The notes: generated by a model not told the origin, from the sequence alone. A DNA stretch of 64,000 nucleotides from Hanleya hanleyi (GCA_036873755.1 JAVTVY010037242.1:100031-164030), one strand, 5' to 3'; shown: positions 47,538 to 59,210, numbered from the stretch's first letter. Made by a program: numbers and translations.

Positions 47538-47850
47538 TGAGATTTGAACTGCAACCGATGAATTCAAACTCCGGAGTGGCAACCATCACACCATGTGACA
47601 GCCGCCAAACGTGCATTATCTTCACGTCGAGATTCGCATCGTATACATTAAATGTTCCAATCTTAATGTTCCGACTCAGTTGTTCCGCATCGTACGTTTG
47701 ACGGTCAGACTGAAATAATTCAATTGCAGCCGATATCTTAGGTGCATTTCCTCTTATCCACTATACTAGACTAGTGTATACGCTAAGAACAGCAACAGTA
47801 GCAAGAATGCCGTTCTATGGTGTCATGGTGAACATTTTGGAATGCTTCGC
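47538..47850. pseudogene. Two tRNA-Gln relics, minus (47,538-47,603) and plus (47,813-47,850)
   Basis: The minus relic keeps gagatttgaact.ca..cgatgaattcaaactcc..ggcaaccat.acacca. The plus relic keeps only gttctatggtgtcatggtga (acceptor and D-arm). Both lack working arms. Confidence 0.65.
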
Positions 47851-47892
47851 GCTGAAATAGACATCGTATACTTACGTTAATTGTTCCAATCT

Positions 47893-48315
47893 TAAAGCCC
47901 GGCGCACACGACAGCTATCAGCTGAGCTGACGGCCTCAAGCCTGTCAGCTCAGGGGCTAGCTCTCGTGTGCGGGCAGTTTTTGGTGAGTTTTTGGCGTCG
48001 CGAGGCCGGGAGAAAAAATATCAAACTTGTTTGATAACTTCGCCTCGCGAGACCAAATCTTCAGCGTGTGCGGTAAAAGCAAGCCAACAGCTTAGCAGTT
48101 TTATTGGACCGGCCAATGAATCGTATGTTATTTTCACGCGATTCAAACGAACGACTCTTCAAAATGGACTTGAAGACGTTATGCGAGAACTGAAATCAAT
48201 TTCGTGAAACTTTTACTCACCGTGTGCGCTGAAACCACACGGGAGCTAGCCCCTGAGCTGACAGGCAATTGAGGCCGTTAGCTCAGCTGATACCTATCGT
48301 GTGCGCCGAGCTTTA
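47893..48315. mobile_element. ~420-bp MITE with TAAAGC..GGCGCACACGA termini
   Basis: The left terminus TAAAGCCCGGCGCACACGA is mirrored by TCGTGTGCGCCGAGCTTTA, and the inner blocks atcagctgagctgacggcct / aggccgttagctcagctgat and gctcaggggctagct / agctagcccctgagc continue the inverted repeat ~80 bp. The middle carries cgtcgcgaggc..gcctcgcgag (also inverted). A TA or TTA target duplication is possible. No coding content. Confidence 0.9.
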
Positions 48316-48428
48316 TTTTCCGATCTAATTGTTCCGCATTTGACTCCTAGACTGAAATCATTTAATTCAGCCGATATTTCAGGTGCATTTACTCTTATGC
48401 CTGAGTACAGTTGTATCAGATTGAAAGC

Positions 48429-48500
48429 GGTTCTATGGTGTAATGGTTAGCACTCTGGACTTTGAACCCAGCCATGCCAGTTCAAATCTCGGTAGAACCT
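48429..48500 (+). pseudogene. tRNA-Gln(UUG)-like with damaged T-stem
   Basis: 72 nt with intact acceptor GGTTCTA/TAGAACC and D-arm, and loop CTTTGAA with anticodon TTG. The anticodon stem has one mismatch (CTGGA/CCCAG) and the T-stem two (GCCAG/CTCGG). T-runs follow (ttttcttttc). It could be a low-scoring expressed gene, but more likely it is decaying. Confidence 0.7.
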
Positions 48501-48749
48501 TTTCTTTTCTCTTCTTCAATAACAACAACCAACCAGTCCTGAATATTCACTTTCATATTCAATGGCCCATTTGCCATTTCAACGTCCTTGAAATAATATA
48601 AGCCCACTCCGTGTCTTTCGACGTGTAGCCACATATATTCTTAAAACAAGCACAGTGATCTATAAAACTAGATTGTCCCCAACTTCGAGATGCCTGTGCA
48701 ACAAAATGGCAGAAATGTTTAAATGCAAATTTAAGATTTCGCCGAGACT

Positions 48750-48812
48750 TGAACTGGGATCGACGAATTCAAACTTCGAAGTGCAAACCATTAAACAAAG
48801 GAACAGCTGCTC
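48750..48812 (-). pseudogene. tRNA-Gln relic
   Basis: gccgagacttgaactggg, acgaattcaaacttc and aaaccattaaacaaaggaac mark T-arm, anticodon arm (TTG-like) and D-arm/acceptor positions, with many mismatches. Confidence 0.65.
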
Positions 48813-48944
48813 AAGCTCATGATCTTCACGTTTAAACAGACATCGTGTACATTACCCCTACCAGACATGGGATTCCATTATGCAACAACCCCCCCCCCCC
48901 CTCCTACTAAACTTTCCACTCTATATCTTCGGAATGACAAAATA

Positions 48945-49415
48945 CTAAGATCTGACACTCCTTGACTGGAGTCATTTTGAGTCTATTTGCATAATCCTCA
49001 AGCAGAGGACCATGTGCAAATTCAAAATGGCGGTCATGTGGTGTACCAGAAAAGTAATGTTTTCGTCATTTTCCTTCAAAATTCCTGCGTTTCTGCTGGG
49101 AAAAAAGAGAAAAACTATTTTATTTCACATCACATTATCATTTATTAATTTAATTTTGCAGTTTTTGCAAAGAAAACACAGAAATAAAAAAATTCAAAAA
49201 TCTGACGGAAAAATCAACCAAATAATGCCTTTTTCATAATGACGTCACTGTCACATTTTTACATTTTCTGATAGAGCTTGACCCAAGGATATGTTGTGGT
49301 AAGTTTCAGCTCCCTACGTTAAGGGATAATACAAGTATTTAAGGGGAGGGAGTGGGGCATTCCCAAGCCTGGACAAGTCCCAAGAAGTCCAGGCCAGAGA
49401 GGGTTAACTGTTACA
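48945..49415. mobile_element. FB-A element copy in the tRNA-Gln array
   Basis: tgacactccttgactggagt, gagtctatttgcataat, ttcaaaatggcggtcatgtg, gaagg-type A/T stretches, aatgacgtcactgtcac, a gtaagtttcagctcccta block and ggcctgg..agtcccaagaag-like inverted phrases follow the same order as 5,725-5,970 plus 10,893-11,060. This uninterrupted copy supports the view that the 1.42-kb array split the other one. Confidence 0.65.
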
Positions 49416-49554
49416 ATCTTAATGTCTCGATTTATTTGTTCCGCATTGTAAGTTTGACAGCCAGACTGACCGAATTTAGTTAAGTCGATATCACAGATGA
49501 ATTTCCCAAGTATTGATGTGATATAATAGCCTAGTTTATGACATAAAGACTCAA

Positions 49555-50108
49555 ACTGTTTCTATGGTGTAATGGTTAGAACTCTTTTATCGCGCCGTAA
49601 TCGCGTATTGATGCATTCCGGGGAAATTGCCAACGATGATCCATTATGACTTGGTGGACCAAGCTTTTTATCGTTCGAAGTGATGGAAGGGAATAACAAG
49701 GAAAACCTACATTGCAAAAGACATGGCGCGGTTTAATGAGACCTTGTTTTGTTTTTGTTCTTGATAAGAAATTTCTTCATCAATAACGGCAGCCATCTAC
49801 TCATGAATATTATCTAGCATTACTTCATTTGCCATTTACAATGGCCTTGAAATAGCAGGAGTCCATTCCATGCCAATCATCGTGCAGCCAAATCCAATCT
49901 TACAACTAGCTGTATTCATTTCAGCACAGAATATCTAGATAGATTAAAACTTGTCAATGCTTCATCCACAGTGATCTGCGAAAGTAGATTGTTTACAAAT
50001 CTCAGTGTAACAAATAGGCACCCATGTCCATGCAAAGTTCAGGTTCCAACGAGATTTGAATTCGAATAGCCGGATAGTCCATGATGCTAACCATTACACC
50101 CGTGCGAA
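49555..50108. pseudogene. tRNA-Gln relics: plus 5' half (49,555-49,590) and minus (50,042-50,108)
   Basis: tttctatggtgtaatggtta is the acceptor/D-arm of a truncated plus copy that ends abruptly at tttatcgcgccg. The minus relic keeps gttccaacgagatttgaatt and gctaaccattacaccc but no valid anticodon arm. Between them lies array spacer. Confidence 0.65.
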
Positions 50109-50428
50109 ACATCCATCGTCTTCAGGATGAAACAGACTCCGGCTTCCTCTACCATTAAAATTGGTTGTAACCTTGAGTGAAGTTACCTCGAGTGTGACAT
50201 TAAACCAAAGCACCCCCCCCCCCCTCCCCCCACATTGAAAAAGACATCGTATACATTAATTGTTCCAATATCAATGTTCCGGTTTAACGGTTCCGCATTG
50301 TAAGTTTGGCAGCCAGACTGAAATAAGTTGATTGAGTCGATATCACATGTGTATTTCCCCTGGTTAAATATGTTTATATTGAGCTGATATAATAGCCCAA
50401 TCTATGTCGTAAGGACAAAAATTAAATC

Positions 50429-50500
50429 GGTTCAGTGGTACAGTGGTTAGCAGTCTGGACTCTGAATCCAGCGATCTGAGTTCAAATTTCGGTAGAATCT
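50429..50500 (+). pseudogene. tRNA-Gln(CUG)-like with acceptor mismatches
   Basis: The anticodon arm CTGGA-CTCTGAA-TCCAG is intact with anticodon CTG. The acceptor GGTTCAG against TAGAATC and the T-stem CTGAG/TTCGG show lost or wobble pairs, and the A-box is altered (TGGTACAGTGG). Likely non-functional. Confidence 0.7.
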
Positions 50501-50679
50501 AAATTTTCTTCAATCACGACAAGCAACATGTTGTGAATGTTCGCTTTTACTACATTGGTTCATTGGCTCTTCCTGAAGAAAAATTAAAAGCAGGAATATT
50601 ATGCTGGACCATTGTTACCTGTAAAAATGTATAAAAGCAAATTTATTTATAAAGTTTTATTGCGAAAAGTCGTTGAATT

Positions 50680-51150
50680 GCCACGCGTAATGCAGACTCG
50701 TCCTTCGTTGTCATGAGACCTTGTCTGGAGTAAAATTTTCCACAGTTTCATTGACAACAACTTAGTAAATTTTACCCACAAGTTAGTACACGATATTCAA
50801 CCGTTGAAAGTGCGGTTGCTAAGAAGGAATGTCTGTACGAATGATTTACGTGTGTTTTATTCAGACTCCGAAACAAGCAAGCACTTGTTTATAGAATGTC
50901 GGATGGTTCAGAATGTTTTCTTACACTTCAAGCCGACCTTTTTTATTGTACGGGAAGTTTTTCCCTCTTCTCAATGAACAATATTTTATTTTCAAATTAT
51001 TCGATGTACGGATGACGAAAGAGGAGCCTGTAGTATATTTGTACTTGTTAAATGTGATTCACTTCTCCATTTCGTGTGCACGGAATAAAATTATCTTCCA
51101 GAACAAAAGCAAAACCGAAAAGTGTATTATCAGTGCTGTATCAGATTAGA
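50680..51150 (+). pseudogene. 3' fragment of a LINE reverse transcriptase (C-terminal Cys/His region)
   Basis: From ~50,756 the frame reads TNLVNFTHKLVHDIQPLKVR then LLRRNVCTNDLRVFYSDSET and SKHLFIECRMVQNV. The pattern of a degraded Cys pair, S-E-T..HLF..C is the zinc-knuckle region found after RT in LINE proteins. An upstream stop, a further frameshift near 50,940 and a continuation with LNVIHFSISCARNKIIFQNK show decay. No palm domain is visible. A different family from the element at 36.2 kb. Confidence 0.7.
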
Positions 51151-54029
51151 AATTCACGTTGATTTTTTCGGTGTTCAGAAAGACATGGTGTATGAACAAT
51201 GCTATCTGTACAGTGCAAAATTATAAAGTATTGCTCTCATTAAGAGTTATATATTTGGTTAGTTTGATCATGGAGTTAAAATAGATTTTACCTCCATGGT
51301 TTGATTTTGATGAACTTCGTATTATATTTGTATCTGTATGTGTGTGAACATAGTCCATATTTATCTGTGATATTCATTAATTCTCAACTATATATGGGCT
51401 ATCATCTGTGCAAAAGTATTGACATTGTGAGATACTGCCGATAAATTATTTTCGTTAACTTTCAAAAGAAAAAAAAGAAAAAAAGCACAAAATTAAAAAT
51501 CCGCATCACAGTACTACTATTTTTGAGGATCTGTGATCATAAACAAATACATTTTTATCCTAAACGCGATATTTTAAGTTATTTCACGCAGTCAGCAATG
51601 GTAATATAAAAATAGCGACTAATAATCTGTTAATGGTTAATCATATTTTTATCCTTGTTTTGTTTGACTATATCTGATGCGGCACGAATTTCAACTCTCA
51701 ATGTTAACCCCCGACATAATGAACAAATCCTTTGAAATAAGTGTCATTTTTTCCTAATCACACAATACGAAACCGGAATTGGAATGTAACGTGTATGTGA
51801 AAGGTCTCGCAATTACAAATTCGATTTACCAAGAAGTAAGTAGGAAATTAATACTAATTATTCTAATTTCCATACTTTTATCAAAATAAATCAATATGAT
51901 GATTTGGTTTTTATAGAATTCAGTTCATTATTCATATATATTCTCACAGAACGACTGATGGGATGTTAACCTGCATCGACAGCCTGACTGTGATTGTTCA
52001 TGTGCACACCATGGAATTCTCTTGTTGAACAGGTCACCATGATGTCATCAGTACAACCTGTTAACCGCTTGTCTCTTGCTAGAAAACCAGATTATTTCTT
52101 GTACATTTGTTCACACTTGGTGCTAATTATCAACAAACAAATATTAAAATTTTTGCACTACCCAATCCCACCCCAACCACATGTTATTGTATCTATGTGA
52201 ATTTCCTTTTTTCCGTTTATAATTTATTGTATCTCGAAAGCTAATTTGCTCATAACTATCAACTATGTTAAGTGGACCTCGTCATATTTGGCATTGACTA
52301 TTTGGCCCTAGCACTGACACATCAGCCATTTTTTGCCTATATTTACTCCAAAAGGTCTCCATTTGGTCGCGGAAATGGCATAAGAATACAAGAGATGTTA
52401 CCTATCATTCACATTTGGCAAAAATAAATATTTAAGTTTAATAATTGCAAAATTATTTAAAATTACTTTAAAAAAATATTTATTTAATTAACAATTTAAT
52501 AACATAAATTTGAAATAACCCCAATTTGTACGTTGTTCATGAGTCAGCCTGGAGAAAATTGGGCTGATCAAGTAAAAACTATAGCCACAATGACGATTTG
52601 AAGTTCTCTGGTCAAATGTGAAAATCTAATGTGACAGGCATCAGTCCACTAATAATGTTGTTACTTGTTATGTATTAGCATAAAAAATTATAACAAATTC
52701 AGAAAACTCTCGATGAATAAATCCACTATATTCACCTTGTGGAACATTAACTGTGAAAGTCTTGACAGGAATTGACCATGGAAATTTCAAATTCCCGCCA
52801 TTGACAGCTAACCTGTGTTACCGAATATCATCCAATTTATAAACAGGAAGCCTTCTCATCCCTAAGTGATCATGTCTCCATCCACCATGCTTTTCCCAAA
52901 GTGGCCCAAATCAACACCAGGATGTACAGTCTGAAGCCTCATCTGCAATTTGAAATGTCAGTTGAAAAATCACAGCTAATAAAATCCACAAAGATCTGCT
53001 TTCAAATTTCTAAACAAAGTAGATCGAGGGCTCCGACCCGGAAGTGATTAACTTCGGTCTGATGCCAAGTATCGTCTATATCCGGAATTGCAGGAAACTT
53101 TGTCACGCCTATAACGAGGATCTTTCTCATCAAATAAACGAGCAATTTTTCAGAAGCTTTAATCTTGTGAACAGCATACCTCAAGTGCTTCAAATACCTG
53201 AACTTTAGTTAAGAAACTCACATGCACAAGAAATATATGTAAATCGTGGCGAAGTGAGTCCATCTTACTGTATTTCTAATATACTCGGACAAGTTTGCAC
53301 GATATCTTGCTCTTTTTGCCGAAAATGTAACATGAACTTCGCTGTAATTCCCAACCTTGAAATAGAGGCATTAATGAGTGCAATATAATATTTTATTTAT
53401 TCAAGTGATGTTTTTTTTCAGCATATTCATAGATGCCCCTTTCAAGGTACTACACTAATCACGGCACTAAACACTCTCAGTCGAGACAGGGACAAAGAGA
53501 TCATCGATGTTCACACGAATCTGCTTTCTGTTCACAAAAGCAGGATCGAGATTATTCTCTCAAATTTCTCTCAAAAGATCTACTCGGTTATCTGTTTCGG
53601 CGATTTGGTGATCTGACGTGAAACAAACTAATTTTGGGAGAATGATTTCTGCGAATGAAGAAGGCAAAAGAATTGAAGTAAAGTTACGACAATGCAACTT
53701 TTCAGCAAAACCATCATGTCCGCCATTTTTGATTTCAAATACTCCTCTGCACGGAAAGTTACTGTATGCAACTAAGCTCAAAATAATCTCAGCAAATCAC
53801 AGAGCACCAGGTTTTAATGTTTCGGGCAAGCCTCGGGGACGAAGCGTCGGCCAGGAAAATATCAACAAAAACAGATAACCAGGAAACGCAAAATAAAAAA
53901 AATGTGATGGAGAAAAATGCCGACGTACTCACAAGAGGTCATATTATCTCACAGGCCAATATGCGAAGTATTTTTGTGAAAACTTCTCTAGAACCATAGA
54001 TGATCACTGTGATGGTTTGTAATATCTTG
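51151..54029. other. No recognised gene
   Basis: AT-rich DNA with short frames only. A stretch at 51,985-52,100 (gactgtgattgttcatgtgc .. accgcttgtctcttgct) faintly recalls a plus-oriented PLE tail. Nothing else recognised. Confidence 0.4.
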
Positions 54030-54718
54030 CTGGAGAGAAGCAGTTAGCAGTGTTCAAAGATACCGACAAGACATGCTGGAGAGAAGCAGTCAACAGTGTT
54101 CAATGATACCGAGAAGACATGCTGGAGAGAAGCAGTCAACAGTGTTCAATGATACCGACAAGACATGCTGGAGAGAAGCAGTCAACAGTGTTCAATGATA
54201 CCGAGAAGACATGCTAGAGAGAAGCAGTCAACAGTGTTCAATGATACCGACAAGACATGTTGGAGAGAAGCAGTCAACAGTGTTCAATGATACCGACAAG
54301 ACATGTTGGAGAGAAGCAGTCAACCGTGTTCAATGATACCGACAAGACATGTTGAAGAGAAGCAGTCAGCAGTGATCAATGATAGCGAAAAGACATGCTG
54401 GAGAGAAGCAGTCAACAGTGGTCAATGATACCGACAAGACATGCTGGAGAGAAGCAGTCAACAGTGTTCAATGATACCGAAAAGACATGCTGGAGAGAAG
54501 CAGTCAACAATGTTCAATGATACCGACAAGACATCCTGGAGAGAAGCAGTCAACAGTGTTCAATGATACCGACAAGACATGCTAGAGAGAAGCAGTCAAC
54601 AGTGTTCAATGATACCGACAAGACATGTTGGAGAGAAGCAGTCAACAGTGTTCAATGATACCGACAAGACATGCTGGAGAGAAGCAGTCAACAGTGTTCA
54701 ATGATACCGACAAGACAT
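54030..54718. repeat. 46-bp minisatellite, ~15 copies, matching the PLE 3' region
   Basis: The unit gagagaagcagtcaacagtg ttcaatgataccgacaagacatgctg has a 46-bp period (for example catgctgga at 54,072 and 54,118). It matches agagaagcggtcaacagttttcaatgatgccggcaagacat at 42,499 in the PLE tail at most positions. The last unit runs into catgatgatgtgcc, recalling the tail's next bases (catcatgatgttcc). Variation is by single bases (gag/gac/gaa; gctg/gttg/gcta). Confidence 0.9.
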
Positions 54719-55316
54719 GATGATGTGCCTATCCAGTCACCTCACTGGGGCATAATAATGCCCCAGCCACCAGTCAGATTTTCCGACAGGATTCCCGCCC
54801 GAGCAGTACACCGCCGGAACTGACATCATATATAGTAAAAGCGATGTTTGTGAAGCGGTCAGATTACTTTTCCATTCTGTATTATACCTGTGTTGTCCTA
54901 GCGTTAAGGAGAATGATATTGAGATTATTTTCGCCGTTTATATATGAGCATATAAAACGTAGTTCGCTCATGTGCAAAACTGAAGGAGTTATTCGGTCGG
55001 ATCAAAATAACGCGGTGTGTGTAGGGGTATGTCACTATTTTTGCAGCGAGGCTCCCTCTTACATCATCGCTACAGGGAACTTTTCCCGGCTTTATTAACA
55101 GTCAACATTCAATTCAAAACCTGAAACACTTGAACGGTGCAGTTACGTTACATATGGACGCAATTTCATCTCCTTATATTCTCATGACCATAAAGCATGG
55201 TCTTATCAATAGGAATTTGCAAAATTAATAGCGGGAAGGGAAGTTAGATTAACCGTATTAAATATAAACAACAATGGAGGAAGTTAGCCAAATATCTATT
55301 CATTTTAATCCAGAAA
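54719..55316. other. No recognised gene
   Basis: An 84-codon plus frame at 54,844-55,098 has no recognised domain, and its start context is unremarkable. Nothing else seen. Confidence 0.4.
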
Positions 55317-55552
55317 ACATGGTAGTGTGACTAACGTCACAGGACCTACGAAGTAGGGTTTGATATGATTTAAGTGTGTACTCGAGAGATGACTTGGGGC
55401 CCTATGTGCTACCGTGAGAGAACTTAAATAGCATGATGTCTCTAACTGACAGTGGGTGGGTACTATTAACTTTCCCAGATGTCACCGCTGGTGAGTCATT
55501 AGCGTAGAAACTATTATCGCCCTCAGTTCATATTACCATGGACTCTTATCAG

Positions 55553-55657
55553 CACAGCAGTACAACAGAAGGTCACCCATCCAAGTCTTGATCGGGCCCA
55601 AAGTCGCTTAACTTCGGTGATTTTACGAGAACCGGTCCAACGTGATATGCCGTATCA
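55553..55657 (-). pseudogene. 5S rRNA-derived sequence (pseudogene or SINE3-type head)
   Basis: On the minus strand ATACGGCATATCACGTTG, CCGGTTCTCGT, GATCACCGAAGTTAAGC-like and CTTGGATGGGTGACC blocks follow the 5S rRNA order. About six bases are missing after CGTTGGA, and the 3' stem no longer pairs. The internal promoter A-box/C-box area (AAGTTAAGCGAC .. CTTGGATGGGTGACC) is largely kept. Direct repeats of tgactaacgtcacaggacct at ~55,328 and ~55,959 flank the wider region. It may be a 5S-derived SINE or a dispersed 5S pseudogene. Confidence 0.8.
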
Positions 55658-55779
55658 GGGAACCTTCAAAAGTCACAGTGAAACATACAGCCAAGGGTTC
55701 CCGATGGGCATGACGGTGCACTCGCTGAGCCATCAATAAATAATAATAAAATAATTATAAATCAAATTTTCATCAGAAT

Positions 55780-55985
55780 TCGGTCAGATCAGAACTTGAT
55801 GGTAACAATGCCCTAATGCACGTTCATGCCAAAAATCAAAGTTCCAATTTCAATGGTTCTCCTTATTTTGCCGACGAAAGGATTCGGATGGACTCACTCA
55901 CTCATTACCGGACAATTTGCAAATGGTAGCCTACTTCGTAGGAATAAAACATGGCAGTGTGACTAACGTCACAGGACCTACGAAG
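55780..55985. repeat. Dispersed repeat ending in cctacttcgtagg, copy 1
   Basis: cagatcagaacttgatggta, acaatgccctaatgcacgtt, gccgacgaaaggattcggat, a gact/cact run and cattaccggacaatttgc are repeated at 57,147-57,345 and, truncated, at ~56,105-56,200. It ends cctacttcgtagg, a near-palindrome recurring as cctacgaagtagg at 55,349. Confidence 0.8.
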
Positions 55986-56199
55986 TACAGTAGGCATTAG
56001 GACTCGAACGCGAACTGAACTCTTGGAAATCCCCACCCCCAGTTGAAATCCTGCCTATATTAAGATGGGCACCGCCCAAGTCAGAATCGCCAGTGATTTT
56101 CATCAAAAATCACCAGAAATTTTCATCAAAAGTAGGTCAGCTCAGAACTTGTTGGTAACAGTCTCCTAATGCGCCTTCATTCCAAAATAAATAACACTC

Positions 56200-57146
56200 G
56201 CCGATTTAATTTTACAATTTTTTAATTAAAGGAAACAGATTGAATAATATAGGTTCAGTAGATTTCAAGCTTTACGTGTGAAAATACATTTACATCTCTT
56301 TAATGGTTTTCAGTGCCCTTGTACAGGATCAAAACAACTTTTTGAATCACATTATTTTCCCAACAATACAACAAATTTTTATATATAGTATTATAGTAGA
56401 AAGGTAGCATTTATGTAGTTTACGGTAATTCAACTCGAGACCAACACCTTCTATGCACAAGATAATAATGATTCTATGTCATTCTCCTGAGCATAACCGG
56501 TACAAAGACGAATAAATAGCGTCTCTACATCACGTTGTTATCTAGATATATGAGACAACACATTTTGGGCATCGGCAATCTGATGAATGTACTATTCCGG
56601 TTTTCTTGTTTCACATTATATTCTATGGCGGTTGATCGGTGATTTTCTTCATTGATAAACGTTAAACCACATAGCTTTAACTAATTCTGCTAGGCTGTCT
56701 TCATTCAGACTGTACAGCCTACACAGTCAACAGAAAATACACCGCACATTCTTGTACTCCCAGCCTTATCACATTTGATGGCAAGTTTAGCGGGCTGTTT
56801 AATGTCTAAGCTAGGAAATGTTCCAGGGTAGTTGACAGGCATGCAATAATATACTATAGTATCTGCTATACAGGACACCGACCACTGTAATTTGATGTGA
56901 TAAGCAGCACGAATAGAAACCAGCCTTATCTCAGTGGGCCTGGATATAAATCACTGTTAAAAACCACAAGGCTCGGATGGAGCCGCTCTCTGTGTTTGTT
57001 CCAAGGACAAGCCTTAATGACTTTTAAATCCACTGATAAGGAGGTCCCCGGGCTTCATGGTCATAAAAGGAACATGATACTGTTAAAGGCCACATGGATG
57101 GTATGTATCTATAACAATATACTGAAGTGTTAATTATAAATCTAAT
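56200..57146. other. No recognised gene
   Basis: AT-rich intergenic DNA. A 78-codon frame at 56,897-57,133 has no recognised content. Confidence 0.4.
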
Positions 57147-57345
57147 TTTAATCAGAATTATTTCAGATCAGAACTTGCTGGTAACAATGCCCTAATGCAC
57201 GTTCATGCCAAAAATCAAGGTTCTAATGTCAACGGTTCTCCTTATTTTGCCGACGAAAGGATTCGGATGGACTGACTGACTGACTGACTCACTCATTACC
57301 GGACAATTTGCGATCTGTAGCCTACTTCGTAGGAATAATCATACG
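57147..57345. repeat. Dispersed repeat ending in cctacttcgtagg, copy 2
   Basis: Same order as 55,780-55,945 with the short tandem gactgactgactgactcact expanded. Ends cctacttcgtaggaataa. Confidence 0.8.
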
Positions 57346-57850
57346 CGCCTTCTAATTCCCCAGAATTTGGGGGATGGCTACCACTTCCACTAGAGCCTCT
57401 TTTCGTATAGTAGGGAGTCTCGCGGTACAAGAGTGAGGATGTATTCGTATGAAAACGTCATAGCCACGTCGTAAAAGTCGACTTCATCTACTAGGGTGAG
57501 AGACATAAGTGGAGTGAGCCTGTGAAACGGAGCATGCGCAGTGGGGAGGTAGATCATGAATGTTGTATCTCAGTCACACTTTCATTGTGGCTTCATATGA
57601 ACACTACGAAGATCTAACATCTTCGCCTCAGTTAAACTCTATATAGGCGCGGTTTAATCGGGGTTACTTTTATTCCATCGAGGTCATCAGACGTTTAAGA
57701 TAGTCATGTGTCAACTTTGAGAAATACCAAACCCTGACCGGAAGTGATGATATGAGGTCGACACGACGCTCAAACATTCACAATCCGACGAAGAATTCAA
57801 TACCAATCTCAATAAATCAGTCTCAAAAGGCGTTTCCAAACGTATACAGG
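57346..57850. other. No gene; PLE tail scrap near 57,560
   Basis: atctcagtcacactttcatt and ttcatatgaacac.acgaagatct resemble the PLE 3' region in minus orientation. The remainder is unrecognised. Confidence 0.4.
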
Positions 57851-58058
57851 TACATTCTTAAAATAAAAGTGTTGTATTTAACAGCATAAATGTCCGAGGG
57901 ATGATAACATTATCTAACGTGTTATATTTGTAACACTCTGAGAAGTGTTGAATAAAAGTGTTATATCCAACATTATAGTGCTGTATAGTGCTGGAGCAAT
58001 ACAACATTTCACATGTGAGTAGTATATAAAAGACGGATTCGGCCTTTGGCTCCTCACT

Positions 58059-58139
58059 GCGCATGCGCAGAAAACAAAAAACGGGGAGCGGGGAGGTCTG
58101 TCTGCGCAGGTGTTCTGCGCAAGTGGTTGCCATGGTGAC
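58059..58139. promoter_or_regulatory. NRF1-type and RFX-type palindromes, left arm of FB-N2
   Basis: GCGCATGCGC at 58,059-58,068 and GTTGCCATGGTGAC at 58,126-58,139. The mirrored counterparts are at 62,208-62,217 and 62,131-62,144. Further perfect GCGCATGCGC sites are at 60,277 and 60,444. Matches only; no expression evidence. Confidence 0.5.
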
Positions 58140-58529
58140 ATGGGCATGTATTCCTCCGCGGTGATGTGGTCTGACGGTGATACTGTCAAAAAAGCCTCCG
58201 CGGAGAGAAAGTAGACCCAAATACGCGGGGAGCCGTGGACCGAATGGGTCGAGTGAGGTGTCCCACTCCTCCAAGGCCATCCAGCCATGGGTGGGTGCAT
58301 GTAAAATTAGGATTTGTCCCCGACAATATAAAAAACGGAACACGAACTTTACCCCTACAATAGGGGAAAACTCCTATCAACCCAATCCAAAAGAGCTAAT
58401 ATCGGTCCCCGGGCTTATCAGGGTCTGCCTATCAAGTTATGTGTGGGTGTATGTAAAAGTTTCTCCAGAGAATAATATAAAAAGCGGAACACGGACTTTA
58501 CCCCTACAATAGCGGCCAGTATTATACAA

Positions 58530-59210
58530 CACACGGGAAAATGCCTATATGGGGGGGTCATTTTTTGGTGAATTTTACTATGGGTTGTTTGGTCGATGGG
58601 AAGGGTACCGGAGCTAAGCTGTGATTTTTTTTTAAGTTCACGGAGGTCTGGATAGGCCCATAGGCCCATACTGGCTCTGGGGGATAGGTCCATACTGAGA
58701 AATTCCCACATTCATTGCGGTATGGGTTGTTTGATCTTGTTTTTCACGTCTCACCACATAGAACACGATGGGAGGGGTCTCGAATCTAAACGCTGAAATT
58801 TTTTGAAAAGTTCACGGGGGTCTGTATAGGCACACAGGCCCATACTGGCTACGGGGGATAGGTCCATACTGGGATATTCACACATCTTCGTTGCGATATG
58901 GGTTGTTTGGTCTTGTTTTTCACGTTTCACCATGTAGGACACGATGGCAGGGGTCCCGGAGCTAAGCGATGAATTTTTTTGAAAAGTTCACCGAAGTCTG
59001 GATAGGCCCATAGGCCCACACTGACGATGGGGGATAGGTCCACACTGGGAAATTCGCACATGTTCATTGTGATATGGGTTGTTTTGTGTTGTTTTTCACG
59101 TCTCACCATGTAGAACACGATGGGAGGGGTCTCGAAGTTAAGCGGTATAATTTTTTTTGAAAAGTTCAGGTACCGGGTAGGTCTGTATTTAGGCCGATAG
59201 GCCTACTGGC
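58530..59210. repeat. ~175-bp tandem repeat, ~3.5 copies, left arm only
   Basis: acacgatgggaggggtctcg (or close) recurs at ~58,766, 58,941 and 59,116. Units share gtctggataggcccataggc, gggggataggtccatactg and tatgggttgttt.g.cttgtt. FB-N1 contains a single remnant (tctccacgtagaacacgata at ~20,043). Confidence 0.85.

Larger units (their letters stand above)
41690..50505. repeat. tRNA-Gln array of alternating orientation, heavily interrupted
   Basis: Plus-strand tRNA-Gln-like sequences occur at ~41,700 (partial), 42,206, 46,748, 47,813 (partial), 48,429, 49,555 (partial) and 50,429; minus-strand ones at ~42,008, 43,686, 46,483, 47,538, 48,750 and 50,042. Shared spacers link them: ~300 bp between convergent partners (..catttgccattt..cgtc.ttgaaata.. 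and ..gcctttcgtcgtg..) and ~170-320 bp between divergent ones (..ttgttccgcat.gta.gtttgac.gccagactgaaat.). The original unit was thus a repeated inverted pair. Insertions of a PLE, four inverted-repeat elements and an FB-A copy separate the units. Only 42,206-42,277 looks fully intact. Confidence 0.8.

Noticed and set aside
41690..50505. CRISPR-like or phage-like spaced repeats
   Set aside because: Repeats are tRNA-Gln units with eukaryotic spacers. Spacing is irregular and there are no prokaryotic genes.
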